A stretch of 64,000 nt of DNA from Ricinus communis (Eukaryota > Streptophyta > Magnoliopsida > Malpighiales > Euphorbiaceae): NCBI RefSeq assembly GCF_019578655.1, contig NC_063262.1, positions 17,615,582 to 17,679,581 of the forward strand, in the 5' to 3' direction. Shown one piece after another: positions 22,740 through 36,511 of this stretch. Both the position numbers and the translations under genes were made by a program. The notes beneath the pieces were generated by a model that had not been told where the DNA came from, ran no database searches, and was given only the letters and a program-made list of their open reading frames with translations. Each line of letters opens with the position of its first letter. Position 1 is the stretch's first letter.

Positions 22740-25620
22740 TTTGCCTTCTTAAGATGCTTCTGAGACCTGAATAAGTCATTAGCGGAGTAATAAGAGAGTC
22801 TCGTGGTCCAGTTGGCATATATATATATATATATATATTTCATTTCTGTAAGATACTTCATGTTTATGGTATGAGAAATAACAGTATCGGTTCCAAGTAC
22901 TGGTTTTTATTTAAATAAATGTTTTTTTTATTATTTCTCAATCATTTAGAATTGCATCATATGCTCTATATAACAGTACCCCTACAAGCTTTTAACTTCT
23001 CTTTAATTCCTAAAATAAGAAGTGAAATCCCTTTTAAGAGGCTCTTAACTTTATTTGTTTTTTTTTTCTTTTTCAAAAAATAAGTTTTAATTCACCGCTC
23101 ATTTTTTTTTAAATTTTCGAGAGCAAATAATTCACCAAAAAATATATACAGTAAAAACTAATATTTACGTAGTTTTCAATCTTTTTCTTTACTTTTTCTT
23201 TTCTAATGAATTATTATATAAAATAAAGATAGGAACGTTATTGGAACATGAATAATTTTTAAAATAGATAAAAATAAAGAGTTATATAATTTATGATATA
23301 TAATAGAGAGTATAATAGAAATGTTAATTTTTTAGCTACAAATGGAAAAGATGACTCAAATTTAAAATTTAACTTTAAATAAATATACATCTATTATCAT
23401 AATATAAATGTATTAGCCGTTAGATGCTGTAGAGGTTATAATGTTACAAAAAAATTTAATCTCATAACTAATTGATGGAGTTATTTTAGAGATATGATAA
23501 TCTCTTTTTTTAATTTTGATAGATTCTTTTTGGTTCATCCAATAATACAAATTATCTTTTTATTTTTAATTATTAATTGAATAATTAAATATCTGAAGTG
23601 TCATTCATTAATTAATATAAATATCAATTAATTTATTTATTTTTTTAACTTTAATTTTTAAAAATTTTAGTACATATTTCTTTTTATTTGAACATCATCA
23701 ATTATAAATGAGTTGGCAAATTCATTAATTTTTAGATTGTTGTGAAATATATTAAAAAACTTATCTGTATATTAAGAATTTACTAAGAATATTTTAATAA
23801 AAAAATATTAAAAACAATAATATTAATTAAAATAATAAAAGTTCTCATTCTTATAAATCAAAAATTGCATCCAGTGCTAGTTAAGGTTGTGCAATCCAAG
23901 ATGCTTTCTCCTTTGGAAATATCGTAGTATGTATTTCAACTTGTGATGTCATGTATACATAAGCACAATTGGACTTCTGGCGTCAAAAAAACATATAAAT
24001 TTATTTTTAAATTTATATATTTAACTTAAATGAAAACTTATTAAAATTTTAATCCATTCATTTTATAAATTTTGTTATCACTAAATTAAATTCTAATAAT
24101 ATAAATATAATTTTTAAATAAATTTATATTAATAAATAATATATTTCTCCAGAATACTAACTGAATTTATATCTTTCCTGAATTTTATCAGTTTAGACGA
24201 TCTAACCAATTTAGAAAAGAAATGCCCTCCCTATTTCTCTACTCATTTTATTTATGATAGATTCATTTATAATAATCTTTTTATTCCATTAGCTGTAAGA
24301 CTGATTTCATTTTAAATTTTTTTTGTCACTTTTCTCTTATATTTTTTAGTTTTATGATTTTTAATAATAATTATTCCAAACAAAATAATTTCAACTGAAA
24401 ATAACAAAAACGTTTATTATTTTAATGTTTATTAATAATAAACTCGAGATTCTAAAAGTTAAATATAAATTTTCTTTGGAAATTATTAAATAAAAAAAAT
24501 GCTTTTTCAATATGTGTTACTAAAAAAAGTGAAATAAAGATTATATTTTTTATTCAAAAATATTGCTATTATGTATTTTACAGCATTATATATATATACA
24601 CACGACGCGTTAACTTTTATCTAAACCAGATTTGGGCAATTTGGTCATTTACAAATGTGGATAGCTCAGCAGTCATCCACCTCGTGCGCACTACACGAAA
24701 CACAAATTTTATTATCACAAGATAAATAAATAAATAACAATTAGAAAAGTCAAACTTAATAATTTCCAAATCCACCGTTTTATGGGGCCTTCTAGATACT
24801 AAATTTGATTTCTACGGTCTAACTTTTGTTTAGCAACTTTCGTAACGAGTATTGAATTCTATTTAATTTCTTACAATTTTTCTTTTGATAAAAAGTATTT
24901 ACATATTTAGATTAAAAATTTGAAAAGATTGAAATTGGTTAAATATATATTTTTATTTACAGAGCTAAAGTATAAATAAAATTTTATATATTACTATTAT
25001 TCTTTTTTTTTTTACAAAATATAATGATTTTACTCTTCATTCATTATAGAAAGTACAAATTTATCTCTTGAAAAGTAAATGATACCACAATAAATATACG
25101 ATTCTTTTTTATTTCAATATTATTATGTTATTAGTTTATATGACACATCAGATTTTAACTCTAAATTATAGTTAGTGTCAAGGACTATTGTTTATATCAA
25201 AAATTTCTATTTTACTTAAATTTTTTTAACTATAACTAGTACTATTAAATAGTCAAAACGTAAATTACACAATTCAAGACAATGGTTTTATCTCTGCATA
25301 ATAAGACGAATATTATATTAAAATGACTCTAGAAATACAAGTATTTTAAGCAAATTAAATATAAGATAATGAAACCAAGTTTTTAAAAATACACTTATCT
25401 AATTAATAATGGTTTCATATATATATATATATACATATATATTCCAATATTATTCGTATAAATTATTATTATAATATATAAATATTTATTAGGTAATATA
25501 TAATTAAATATTCATTAAATATATTATATTTAATGTTTTTGTATACAATAGGATTTTTTTTTAACTAATTACATATATATCTACAAAATTTAGTGGGTAA
25601 TTTTAACATCAAATAAAGAA
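22740..25620. other. AT-rich intergenic DNA
   Basis: Holds the putative 3' UTR of the small peptide gene (to about 22920) with a TA microsatellite at 22820-22840. Nothing coding was found beyond it. A less AT-rich patch at 24600-24720 has no open frame. Another TA run is at about 25416-25432. Confidence 0.5.
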
Positions 25621-25628
25621 ATAACATT

Positions 25629-25815
25629 AAATTTGATCCTTAATTTTTGCAGTCAAGCTTAATTTGGCCTCTTTTTACTTTTACGGCCAATTTAACTATA
25701 AATTTCACGAATAGGTTTAATTTAGCATTTTTTAAACTAGTCAGTTGGACACAATATAACAAGAGCATTAAAAATTGGCTAAATTGAGTCTAACTACAAA
25801 ATTTGAAGGCAAAAT
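25629..25815. mobile_element. Short hairpin MITE candidate
   Basis: The left arm (aatttgatccttaattttt, then caagcttaatttggcc) and the reverse complement of the right arm (25770-25815) agree at about three quarters of 48 positions. A third related copy lies at 27050-27125. No clear target duplication was found. Confidence 0.4.
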
Positions 25816-25854
25816 TAACTTTATTCTATTTTTAAGTGTTGTTCCTTAATGCAC

Positions 25855-26330
25855 CAAAGGAGGGAGAGGGGATGAATTGGTGTTTGATAAGGTAATCGAC
25901 AATTTAAAAATTAATCAAATGAGTAAGAGACGAAGGAAAAGAATAAATACAAGAGGTTTATAGTGATTTGGTTATTAACCAACTCTATATCCACTCTATA
26001 ATCTCCAATTAGGTTAATCCTTATCAAAAATATACTGGGAGTTTTCCTAAGTTCACTCCAAAACTTAGTGCTTTGGCTCACACCTAATCTTACAACTTGT
26101 ATTTAAGGCTAGCATACAACTTTAGAAGAGTTTTAGACCCAAGCTAACTCTTAAACCCAAATCCAAGTGTTTAAGGCTCATATCGAAACCTCAAAAGGGC
26201 TATTATTTCTCTTATAATAACTTAAACAAGATTAAAACATAAGAAATTGATTACAAGATGTTGTAAAATTAAAGTGCAATAATTTGGCTATAAAAAGGTT
26301 ATTGATCAACCATAAATGTTCTTTAGCGGA
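25855..26330. repeat. Second copy of the gggatgaattgg dispersed repeat
   Basis: Starts aggagggagaggggatgaat and shares the block order of 21985-22444. The sequence from 26330 to 27380 holds no gene I can support. Confidence 0.35.
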
Positions 26331-27379
26331 GGTATTTATAGAGCCCTGTTGTTGTTGCTACACTTGAATAACGGCCACGCTTGCTAAAGCGCAATCGCAA
26401 AGCTTGAAAATGATTATTAAAGTTGCAAGGAATCTTTTCCATGTGGCACTCAGACATTGGTTTTCAAGAGATAACCATTAGCAATCTCTCTATAGGCATG
26501 GATATCGCGGTCCTAATATTGTCATGGCGGTCGCAATTTCATCTCCTCCATATAACCCTTCAAAGTGTCTTGCATTGCGGTCGTGATAGAGGTCACTATA
26601 TGCATTGTACTCAAATTTTTATTTATCATAGTCACGAGACGCTTATCATGGTCATAATTTCAAGGATGCTTCATCAGCCATTGAAAATTCAACTTTCGCA
26701 GTTACTATGAATGTATTTTGTTCACGATTTAGGAGACAACAATAAATCCTAAGTGTTTCGAACTCCAAATGGAAAATACTTCAAGTCCTACATAAAAACC
26801 ACTTGGAATCAATTAAAAAATAATAATATACATAGAATCACCATCAACATTAACAAACACATTAATCCATCACTATAAGAGGTTGAACTCAATCTAAAAT
26901 ACTAAAGGCATTGCCAACATCAACACCAAAACCATGTCATAATCAACATCTTTACTTTCTCAATAAACTAATTGAAAATTTAAAATATAAACTTAATATA
27001 TAAATTGAATCATAAAATTAAATCAATTATAATTCAATGATTTTTTAAAGGGTTGAGTTGAGCTCGAATAAAAGTTGAGTAGCCAAATTAAGTTGGTGTT
27101 AAAAGCTAGGAGGTCAAATTTGACTATATAGTGCGCGCAACTCACTTTCTCAAGTCGAATTACCTCAAACGAATGTAGTTTGATTATGATATGTACGATG
27201 TTCTGATTTCTAATCTAGAGAATTGTAAGAGTAATAAAGGCCATTTCCTATTTATAGACATTCATAGTTTGAAAAATTCTTTTGATATATTTTTCATCAT
27301 TGGCTTGGTCCTCAATTAACTCTCTGCCTTTGTGATAACATGTTGATGATTTCCACATTTTGCACAAGAGTGCAATGTC
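26331..27379. other. Intergenic stretch without a supported gene
   Basis: A 95-residue frame exists at 26423-26710, but its composition is irregular and it has no domain. The end (27050-27125) carries a copy of the MITE arm seen at 25629. Nothing else stands out. Confidence 0.4.
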
Positions 27380-28546
27380 CCTGTCTATGAGCAGTAGCAT
27401 TCTTACATCTCAGTTTGCAAAGGCATTGAGTTTGCGTTGTGTTTTATGCTAGATTAAACAACTTAAATTATTTGATGTTGATGTCGAGCTTGATGTTATG
27501 ATGGTTGTTAATGCTGTTAGGGAAAGGGTTGAAGATGCTACTATTTTTTTGTTTTTAGTTGATGACTGTGCATCCATTCTTAAGCAGATTTCTAATAGCA
27601 CAATCTCTAATGTTAGTAGATCTGCAAATTCTACAATGCACTTTTTAGCAAGAGCTGCAAATTCTTTGTTTGATCTAGTTTGTTGGGCCGATTTAAAGGT
27701 CAATTTGCCCCCTCAACTTGGAATCAATGAGCAATTTGCTCAGATTTTAACTTTTTAGTCCATTTTTACCCACCAACTTGGTAAAACCAACCAATTCAGT
27801 CCAAACTCTCACAAAATTAAGAGATTGATTCCACGCATCATGCAAAGCAAGTAAATTTTCAATTAAAAGACCTAATCAATAAGTAAAATTCAATTCAGTA
27901 CTTAAAACTTCATATTAAGTATCAAGCTCAATTAAAATGAAATTACTAAATGATTTAAATTAAATAATAGTAACTAATTAGTAATTTTTTATCCAATTGA
28001 CTAAATTATGCTAAAAATAAAACTAAAGCAAAAAATTTATCAATTAATTATTCTTATTAGGAATTAAGATTAATTATTTAAGAAATTAAAAATTTTATTC
28101 TAATAAAATTTGCATGAGTTTAATTTTATTATTTAATTTAAATTTTTATTAAAAATTATAATTTAATTATTTTTATTAGATATTATTATTAGATTATATT
28201 TAAATAATAATTTTATTTACAAATTATGTTACTAAGTTTAATACATAATATAAAGTTCAAGATAAATTTTACTTATTGATTAGGTCCTTCATTCACTTGC
28301 TTTACATGATGTGTGGAATCCAATCTCTTAATTTTATGTAAATTTGAATTGAATTGGCCGTTTTTGCCGAGTTGTTGGATAAAATAGACAAAATAATTAA
28401 AATATGAGTAAATTGGCCATTGATTCCAAGATGAGGGGGCAAATTGACTTTTAAGCCATTGGGGTTCTAATATCTCAAATTTCTTATTTGATGTACTTTT
28501 GTGTGATTTGAGTAAATAAAGTTCTTTCCTTTTTCAAAAAATAAAT
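27380..28546 (+). mobile_element. LINE 3' tail (RNase H end), interrupted by a TIR element
   Basis: Reading 27380-27689 gives SQFAKALSLRC, IKQLKLFDVDVELD, VVNAVRERVEDA, LVDDCASILKQIS and RSANSTMHFLARAANS. This is the RNase H-like domain at the C-terminus of plant LINE ORF2. After the insertion (27690-28457) the sequence resumes with an end typical of these LINEs: aataaagttctttccttttt and then an A-rich tail at 28535-28546. The 5' part is missing, as in most 5'-truncated LINEs. Confidence 0.75.
27690..28457. mobile_element. 768-bp TIR element (MITE) inside the LINE tail
   Basis: The left end (gatttaaaggtcaatttgcc) and the reverse complement of the right end (ggcttaaaagtcaatttgcc) match over about 200 bases. 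Weaker similarity continues for another 100, so most of the element can fold as one hairpin. It has no coding capacity. Long TIRs suggest a Mutator-type MITE. The flanks (tgttgggcc and attggggtt) do not form an exact duplication. Confidence 0.8.
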
Positions 28547-29640
28547 ATTACAAGAAAGTAGCATAATTATTTTAGCAATTTAACCTACATTCTGGCGTAT
28601 TTTCTTAGCTTTTCCATCGATACCAAATGAAATTTCAGCCAGAAAAAGGTATCACTATTGTCCAATTTATTTGAAATATCATATGGTAACATATATGTGT
28701 GTAAGGAGAGGGCATACATATTTATAAGAGGACCTTATTGATTGATCAATTAGATTATTTATAAATTAATTTTACTAATAAAAGACTTTATTGACTTAGT
28801 CTAACTTTAGAAATCCAACTCTATTATAATCTCAATATTGGTTGTAAAATAGGATTTTTAAACTAATAAAAATATAAATAAGATTTGATAACTATCATAA
28901 CATATATAAAAGTGCGAATCGATGAGAACAATCAAATTTACTAATACATTATTTGGTTATAATCCATAAAATTTATGAAATTCATTGTGAATCTAAGATT
29001 ATATACTTTAAATAGAGTGAAAGATAATTTAGTATTTTATATAATTAAATTTGTGTAGAATTTATTTATAACTAAATTAAATTTTAACAAAATAGATGAA
29101 ATTTCCAAATGAATTCTACATTAGCTGCTCAATGTATTCCATTGCACTAAAATATATCTTTCAAATTTATCATTTTTATTTTACTTTCTCTCTCATGTAT
29201 TTTCTCATATAAAATAATTTTTTTATAAATTTCAACCAAATATAGTATAAAAATATTTTAAAAATTATTTAGTTAATTGAATTAATTAATCACTAATTAA
29301 CTTAATCTACTAAGAATAATATTAATAATCAATTATTATTGCAATAAGGTGGTGGCTGATGAAACTGGAAATTGTATCAGTATTTCTTAATTTATTAGTT
29401 AATATAATATTAAAAATATGATTTAAACACTATAATCTAAAATTAGAATCATTGTTTATTAACTGAAAAATAGTATATCAATTATATTTTTAATATTACT
29501 TATATATTTAATTTTAATTTAATTTTTAAAATAATTTATCATATTAATTACTATTTTAGAATTATTTTATTTTTTATTATATAGGAATGACGAATCAAAT
29601 TGTTATAATACACATGGAAAGTATGTGACTGAAAAAATTA
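28547..29640. other. AT-rich intergenic DNA
   Basis: No gene or clear element. Part of it (29390-29510) shares phrases with the degenerate repeat at 61570-61870. Confidence 0.5.
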
Positions 29641-29654
29641 GTTATTAATAAATA

Positions 29655-30090
29655 AGTCTCCCTAAGGGCCTTTTAGCTCGGTTGATCAATGCAAGGGGTA
29701 GCTGGCAGCTGATGGCTGATGGCTGACAGTTAGTAGCTGGTAATTAATAAATTAAACTGTTTGATAAAATTTAATTAGCGGTTATTGTTAATATGTTAAT
29801 ATTTATTTTAAACCATTAAAGGTTTATTTTATTTTATAATATTATTCTTAATAATATAAATTAATAAAATAGCTTATAAGAATGAAAATATTATAATTAT
29901 TTTATTTAACTCAATTGTATTTATTAATTATATTTTAATTAAAATAGAGATGATAAAATCAATAGTTGATTAGGACTAACTCATGTATTAGCTGTTGATT
30001 ATTAAATCTTACTAAACAAGTTTAATATAGTTGTTGAGTGATAAACATCTGCACAAAATTTTTAAATCAAACACCCACTAGAGGCTGCAT
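29655..30090. mobile_element. Possible hAT-like MITE
   Basis: The left end has ggcagctgatggctgatggc short repeats and aaactgtttgataaaatttaa. The reverse complement of the right end has aaacttgtttagtaagattt and a tagtgggtgtttga terminus resembling taagggccttttag. No duplication of eight bases is seen. Low certainty. Confidence 0.3.
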
Positions 30091-31560
30091 GCACCATCTA
30101 ATTAATTATGTTATTATTTGATAATCGTTCATTGCGTTTATATTAGTAATTCACAATGCAATTGCATTACCAAGCATAAAATATCAACTTATGTATCTAA
30201 AATTATTTAAATTTAAATAATAATAATTTAAATTATTTTAATTCATAAGCATGCACATAAATAATATTTAATATTTTCTACATCCAAAAAGATATTTAAT
30301 TATTATTATCCCAAATGGTGATAATGACTTGAATATATTTTTGATATCTAAGGCTTAGTTTTATATTTTTTAAAGTGTTTGTTATATGCTATCTTATTAA
30401 AATAGAATAATAATTTGTGTATAAGTTCTTAAATTAAATTAATATATTTTTTACAATATATGTAAATCTTAATTCTTTTGCAACAATATATTAAATTTGT
30501 TCATTGCTAGATACACATTTTATGAGGTATAAATAGATTAATTTATAGGTGAAATTAATATAATTTAATAATTTTATTATTATCTTAATACTAAAAATAT
30601 TTATATGAATTTAAAGATATATATAATATTTTTACTTTAAAATGATAACGAGTCAAATACTTAATAATCACATGCAGCCACTGTAAATACAAAATTTATT
30701 TTCTTCTCACAAGAACATAGTCCATTTTTAATTTATATGTGGATCAAGATTTTATTAAATTTATTAATAAAATTTCAAAGCTATAATATTCATTTCTTTT
30801 TTAAATAATAAAATCGAGAATGTTGTTAATTAAAAAAAAAATTGTTAAACTAAAATATACAATTGATATTTTAAATTTTTAATAATTACAAGCCTCATAT
30901 GATAATAATAAATACGAGTACTGCAAAAGTTAATTGATTATATTTTTATATTTTAATCAACTAATTTAATTTATTTTAATATAATATTCTTTAATACAAC
31001 AATAATTAGTTCTATGACCTTTTAATTAATTTGATTATGATAATATGATATTATAATTATATTAATGCAATATAATAATTACAAAAAATTATATTAAAAT
31101 AATATATTAAAATAGGAAGTATAATATATTTAATTTATTACAATATTTTTTGAGATAAATAATATATTTTTTATAGAAAAATAAGGTGAAAAGAATTATA
31201 GATTAAAAATTAAAATCAAAACAATAGACATTATAAGTTAAAAAATTTAGTTAAAAAATGATCTTCTCAAAATAATATTATTAACTCTTTAAATAAATTA
31301 CCAAATTAATCTTTATTGAGAATTAATTTAATTTATTAATATGTAAATAATAACAAGTGAAATTATTATAATTTATATACAATGTACGTGAAAAAGAAAT
31401 AATGCTAATAAAAATCAAAAATTACAATAACATCAGCACAAAGTATATGGTCTAGTATATAAGCCATAGAAAATATACTTATCTCTAAAAGAAATTAATA
31501 TAACTCCATTTTTCATTAAAATACTATATATGTTAATAGACTTTTTTAAAAATTTATCTT
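30091..31560. other. AT-rich intergenic DNA
   Basis: Very AT-rich throughout, without open frames, RNA-like motifs or repeats that I can define. Confidence 0.5.
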
Positions 31561-31570
31561 AAAAATATAT

Positions 31571-33000
31571 GAGAAAAGATACATTTTTACCCTTAGTATT
31601 TGGTGTGAGAAACAGATTAGCCCTTAGACTATTTTTATGTGCAAATAAATTCTTAAGTGTCAAAAATTTATAATTTATACCACTCTATTAAGAAAAGATT
31701 AATATACCATTAAGTCCTGCTAACATGGCAATTATCTTTATTAGAATAAAAAGATTAGATCCACCATATAACTGATATGTCAATAAACAATAGGTGGTTA
31801 ATGAGTATTAATACACAAAAAAAATAAAATAAATAATTTTTTTCAAATGAAATAAAAATAATCTACATTAATATATTAAGAATAAAAAAAATAATTTTTA
31901 TTAAAACAAAATAAAAAATTACTTCATAAAAAAAAGTTACCGACCATCTACCTCACTATCACACTACCACTATTATCCATCATCACCATCTCCGATCAAC
32001 AAAGAAATTTAATAAAATCAATCACCATCTCCGATCAACAAAGAAATTTAATAAAATCAATGACACATATACCTTCAATACAAGAAGCTCAAACCTAAAA
32101 TAAAACCACATTCTTTCCTTTCTTCCAGAAAAATAAGAAATTCATAGAAGAAAACATAATAATGAATATAAAATCAAGCCAAACAGGCGTAATCCTTGCT
32201 GCCATCTTTTATAGGCTTTGAATATGGAAGCCCAGAATTGTATTTGGCAAAGATTGTTCTTTGTCAATTTAACACTGATGATTTCTTCATATCTCCCAGC
32301 TGGAAATATATACTTGCCTCGATTTCTCAGGTACAGAACCCAGGTCATTAAATACTACTATAGAATAGCTCTACAATAGCATTACGAGTTGCAAATTTCA
32401 ACTTTAATTTCCATTTGTCTTTTCTTTTACCAAACAAATAAACATTAATTGAAATGATAAAGAGCTAAATTACAGTTAAAAATAGTTAGAATGCATTTAT
32501 TTGAATAATAATTGAGAAGACTAAAACAACGTTACATGAAGTATTATGGGCCTCATGTAATAATATGACACTGTCATAGAAAACTATGGTGATTCTGACG
32601 ACGAGAAGGATAATTAAGTAGCAGAGGATTTTGAAGCTAAAGCATAATTTGAAAACATCGATATTCATTTTGTGTTGTAAGTGGCATCCTTTTGTGATAG
32701 TTTCCAAATTTTAGATGGGACGAGAAAGAAAGAAGAAAAACATGGAGAAGGAGAAAGAAGTAGTCTTTTTTAATATTAAAATATTTTAAATTAATTAAAA
32801 ATAATGAACATCGTAAATCAGTAGAGTAGAACTATTGTTAGCCATGTCAGTTTTAAGTAACGGTGTTAAATATTTTATTATTTTAAAGTGCTTAAATTAC
32901 AGATTTTTGATACTTTAGGAGTTTATTTGTGCCTAAAAGTAGTTTAAGAGCTAATCCGCTCTTTACATTAAACATTAGGGGCAAAAATGCACCTTTTTCT
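31571..33000. mobile_element. Mutator-like non-autonomous element with 9-bp TSD
   Basis: Terminal inverted repeats of about 170 bases (31571-31745 and 32830-33000) share cagattagcccttagac versus cggattagctcttaaact and other blocks. The flanking duplication aaaatatat is exact (31562-31570 and 33001-33009), and nine bases is the Mutator-superfamily size. There is no transposase. The interior contains a 39-bp tandem duplication (about 31984-32061) and a less AT-rich segment at 32100-32350 that may be captured sequence. Confidence 0.88.
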
Positions 33001-33009
33001 AAAATATAT

Positions 33010-35470
33010 TGAAACAAAGGTTAGAGATTCCATATCACTAAATAATAGAATTACAAAAAATGTATAAGAGTTAAGGTCCTACCAATCAAGTGACTAGTTC
33101 TAATCATTTTAATATTAATTGAATTCAAGTTCAATTTTATTATTAGTCTATATTTCATCCATTCACTTAACTTCTATCTTAATTAATTTAATTTCAGATC
33201 TCTAATACAAGGATCGTTGCATGAGTTATACATTTGAATGCTTAATATTTGAATAATTGAAGAATAATATAGATTTTTAATTTTATAAATAGGGATAAAT
33301 ACAAAAATAACATATAATTTTACTGTTTTACAATTTTTAGTATGTGTCATTTTTTTAAGACAAAAAGAAGTATGTAGTTACAAATGATGACAAAAGAAGA
33401 TATCTCACTGTTAAAAAAGTCTCGACTTGTAATAACCATCTTCACTCGATCAACCGTCATTATCATATTGCCCATATCTAGTAACGTACATTTTAAAGGT
33501 TAACAACTCATAAATTTATTATTTAAACATCAAATTGCAGTTTAAGAAGTCATTATTCTTATGAGATTGATTTGATGGTCGAACAACAATATTTTAAATT
33601 GTTAAGCTCTAATCCTATATTATCAAATAAGAGCAATATAATAATAACGGCTGATCGCAATGAAAAAGACTGAAATTTTTACGAATCAATATTTCTTAAC
33701 AACGATATTTTTTTTTTTATCACGATCTTTAACTATATATTTTTTTTAATCTAAAAAAGCCTTATATTGGAAATTGTTAAATTTTAAAACCACAGTATAT
33801 TTTTTTTTTTTTTACTTATTCTTCATAAATACCGCTCATTCAATGATAGATTACCAGAGCGAAAATAGCAAAGCAAAATTCTATCTTAAATATATTGGTG
33901 GAATGAACCCAACCATCAGCTCCTCACCACCTTATCTATAATCTCAATCACATGGTATGAGACAGGGTCACAGTAAAAACCTATTGACACAGAAAAAGGT
34001 TACGGAAATGAGAAACCCTAAACTATCATTTTCGTGAAACATTAAATGTAGCATTAGTTTGTTTGTTGCACGTAATAAATATATGTATCTGTTTTCATTA
34101 AATGTCTAATAAAAATAGTTGCCTTTCCTGATCTTTTTATTTCTAATTCTTCTTCTTAGGTTGGCTTAAGATTCTTTTTCCCATTTCATGCGTCAGGTGT
34201 TTAGACAATTCAACCTTTCATTTTCCTTTTCCTTTCTAATCTGTTCTAGAAAAATAAATACTGGACCTCGTGGATTTTATGAAGAAAAATAGAGAAAGAA
34301 AGATTTCTTTATTAGAAAAAGAAATACAGAAAAGACCAGACCTGGTCTTTCCATGGACTGAAAATAAATGGTATTCCACATAGAATGGATCAGGATTTCC
34401 TTGGACGATGAAGGAGTCAAATATCATTCCTCCGTAAAAGCAATACCAATATATCAGTTATATTAGCATACATAAGTGAGAAGCACGGCAGACAAATTTA
34501 TTGTGAAGCCTTTATATATTATTCTACTAGAGTTAACTAATATAATTATTTAGTAATTGAGTTATTGATATTTAATAATAATTATTTATTGATTAAGAAT
34601 TTATATGAGCCTCTCAGCTAGATATTAACGTTTTTAGAATTTGATAAAACTTACTAATTATTCAAAATAAAATGCAGATCCGGGCAGTTTAATAGGAAGG
34701 AGATAATGATATTTAAAGTCTATTACATTATATTTAGTTGAAATAATTCATTTCATTTGTAAATAAATACTAATTTGAATTCTTTTATAAATAAATTTCT
34801 ATACTTGGTAAGTAATAACTATATAATTCAGTTAAACTGAAATAGATATTATCTTTGAAATATATTATAATAAAAGAAATTCATTAAAAAAAAGATATGA
34901 AAGAAAAAAAAAAGGAATAGTAAAGTTTAAAATATATTTTAATTTTATAAAATATCTTAATTTAAAATTTATTTAGATATTTTACATATTGTATTAGATA
35001 TTTTATGAAAGCCTGCTAATCACTGTCAAGCTCTGGTCGTTATCTGCAGTTCTTTATAATAGAAACCTTAATACAAAACTCAAATTTCACACAATTTCTC
35101 TGCAAATTACAGGTATCGTTTCTTCAACATCAATATTTCCATTTAGGAGCACTAATTGGCTTCACCTGTGGAACAATATTAGTGTTCACTCTTGCAAAAT
35201 TGTAATAAATCTGGGGTTGAGTATCTTTAGAATTAATTAATGAGATTTTCCGACAAAGTTTGTTGTCATTTTTGTTTTATGTGTTTATTTATTTTTTCAA
35301 ATTAAAAAACAAAAAATATTTGTTAAAAGTGCTTATTTTCTCTTTTTTAGTATCTTTTACTTTTTGCCTTAAAAATAATTTTTATTTTAAAAGAACTACT
35401 ATTAATTGTTTTTACAATTCTAGTTTTCTATTTCTTTCTCTTTTTTCTATTTCTATCTCTTTGTTTACTT
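33010..35470. other. AT-rich intergenic DNA
   Basis: No supported gene. Segments at 33880-34110 and 34130-34480 are less AT-rich but contain no long frame or known domain. The part at 35030-35230 is also mixed in composition, with nothing identifiable. Confidence 0.5.
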
Positions 35471-36036
35471 TTTCTTTTAGAAATAATTATACAAATGGTG
35501 TGTAAATTTGTTAAGGTTTAACAATAAAGTGTTTAAATTTTTAAAAGTTATAATTTAGTGTGTGAAATCATAAATTATTAGCATTTAAATGTATGAAACG
35601 AGTAACCTATATAAAAGAAGCTGCGTAATTATAAAAATGGCATGTGAATTTGTTAAAATTTGACAATCAAATATTTAAAGTTCTAAAAGTTACAGTTTTA
35701 AAAGTTACAGTTTGATGTGTGAATATAGTAAATAGAGTGTATATAGTATGTCAATAGCAATTGCAGACTTATAATCTTAAAACACATATTCTTTGCTGAA
35801 TAGATTAAAAAGAATAAAATATCAAAAAAGTCTTTAAAAAGTAGAAGCTTTTACTATATTAATATATTGTTTTTACTACCATCTTTAAAAGAAATCTCTA
35901 TCCAATTTTGAGGACAAGTTATCTTCTTCAACCCATCACTATAAACATCTAAAATAAAATTAATCATTATTGAGGATGATAATCTTAATTATAATGTTAA
36001 TTACTAAAATATCTCCTTATGACATGTATAGTATTT

Positions 36037-36440
36037 TGTGACAGCCTGACCTAGAGAGCGGTCTGACGAGGGCGGGAAGTGATCGCCGAGGCAAAGAAAA
36101 GTTAGGATGCCTGGACAAGGAACGACTTCTGGCAGGCTTCTAGGATGGCAGCACTCTAAAGTAGGGAGGTACATGAATGAATCGAGTTGCACATCAAAAT
36201 GGGATGGGAAATGATTGATAATATATATATAAAGAGTTGGAATTAATCACTGAGGCGCCTTTTGGTTGTTTGGCCGTAGAGTTATAGGAACTTCAAAGTT
36301 AAACCTGCTTGGTTTAGAAAAATTCCAGAATGGGGGACCTCCTAGGAAGTTCTCGAACCTGTCAAAGGGACAAAACCGTGAGGCCAAGTGGGGGGCAAGG
36401 GCGGACAATATCTCATGTGATATAGTTCTGGGTCATTACA
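36037..36440 (+). repeat. Cassandra 5' LTR
   Basis: This 404-bp copy starts tgtgacagcctgacctagag and ends ggtcattaca. It contains the fuller 5S-related region. Confidence 0.92.
36270..36356 (+). promoter_or_regulatory. 5S rRNA-derived pol III internal promoter in Cassandra LTR
   Basis: The A box-like agttaaacctgcttgg (36297-36312) differs at few positions from 5S agttaagcgtgcttgg. The intermediate element-like gaatgggggacc (36328-36339) matches ggatgggtgacc. The C box-like tcctaggaagttctcg (36340-36355) matches tcctgggaagtcctcg. Order and spacing are those of 5S genes. Confidence 0.88.
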
Positions 36441-36511
36441 AATGGTATCAGAATAGGACCCCTCTAGTAGATGTGTGGTTCGAGGACGAACCAGGCGGAA
36501 GCTGGTGGGCA

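Noticed and set aside
26423..26710. 95-residue plus frame in intergenic DNA
   Set aside because: No domain, signal or context supports it, and the flanks are repeat-like.
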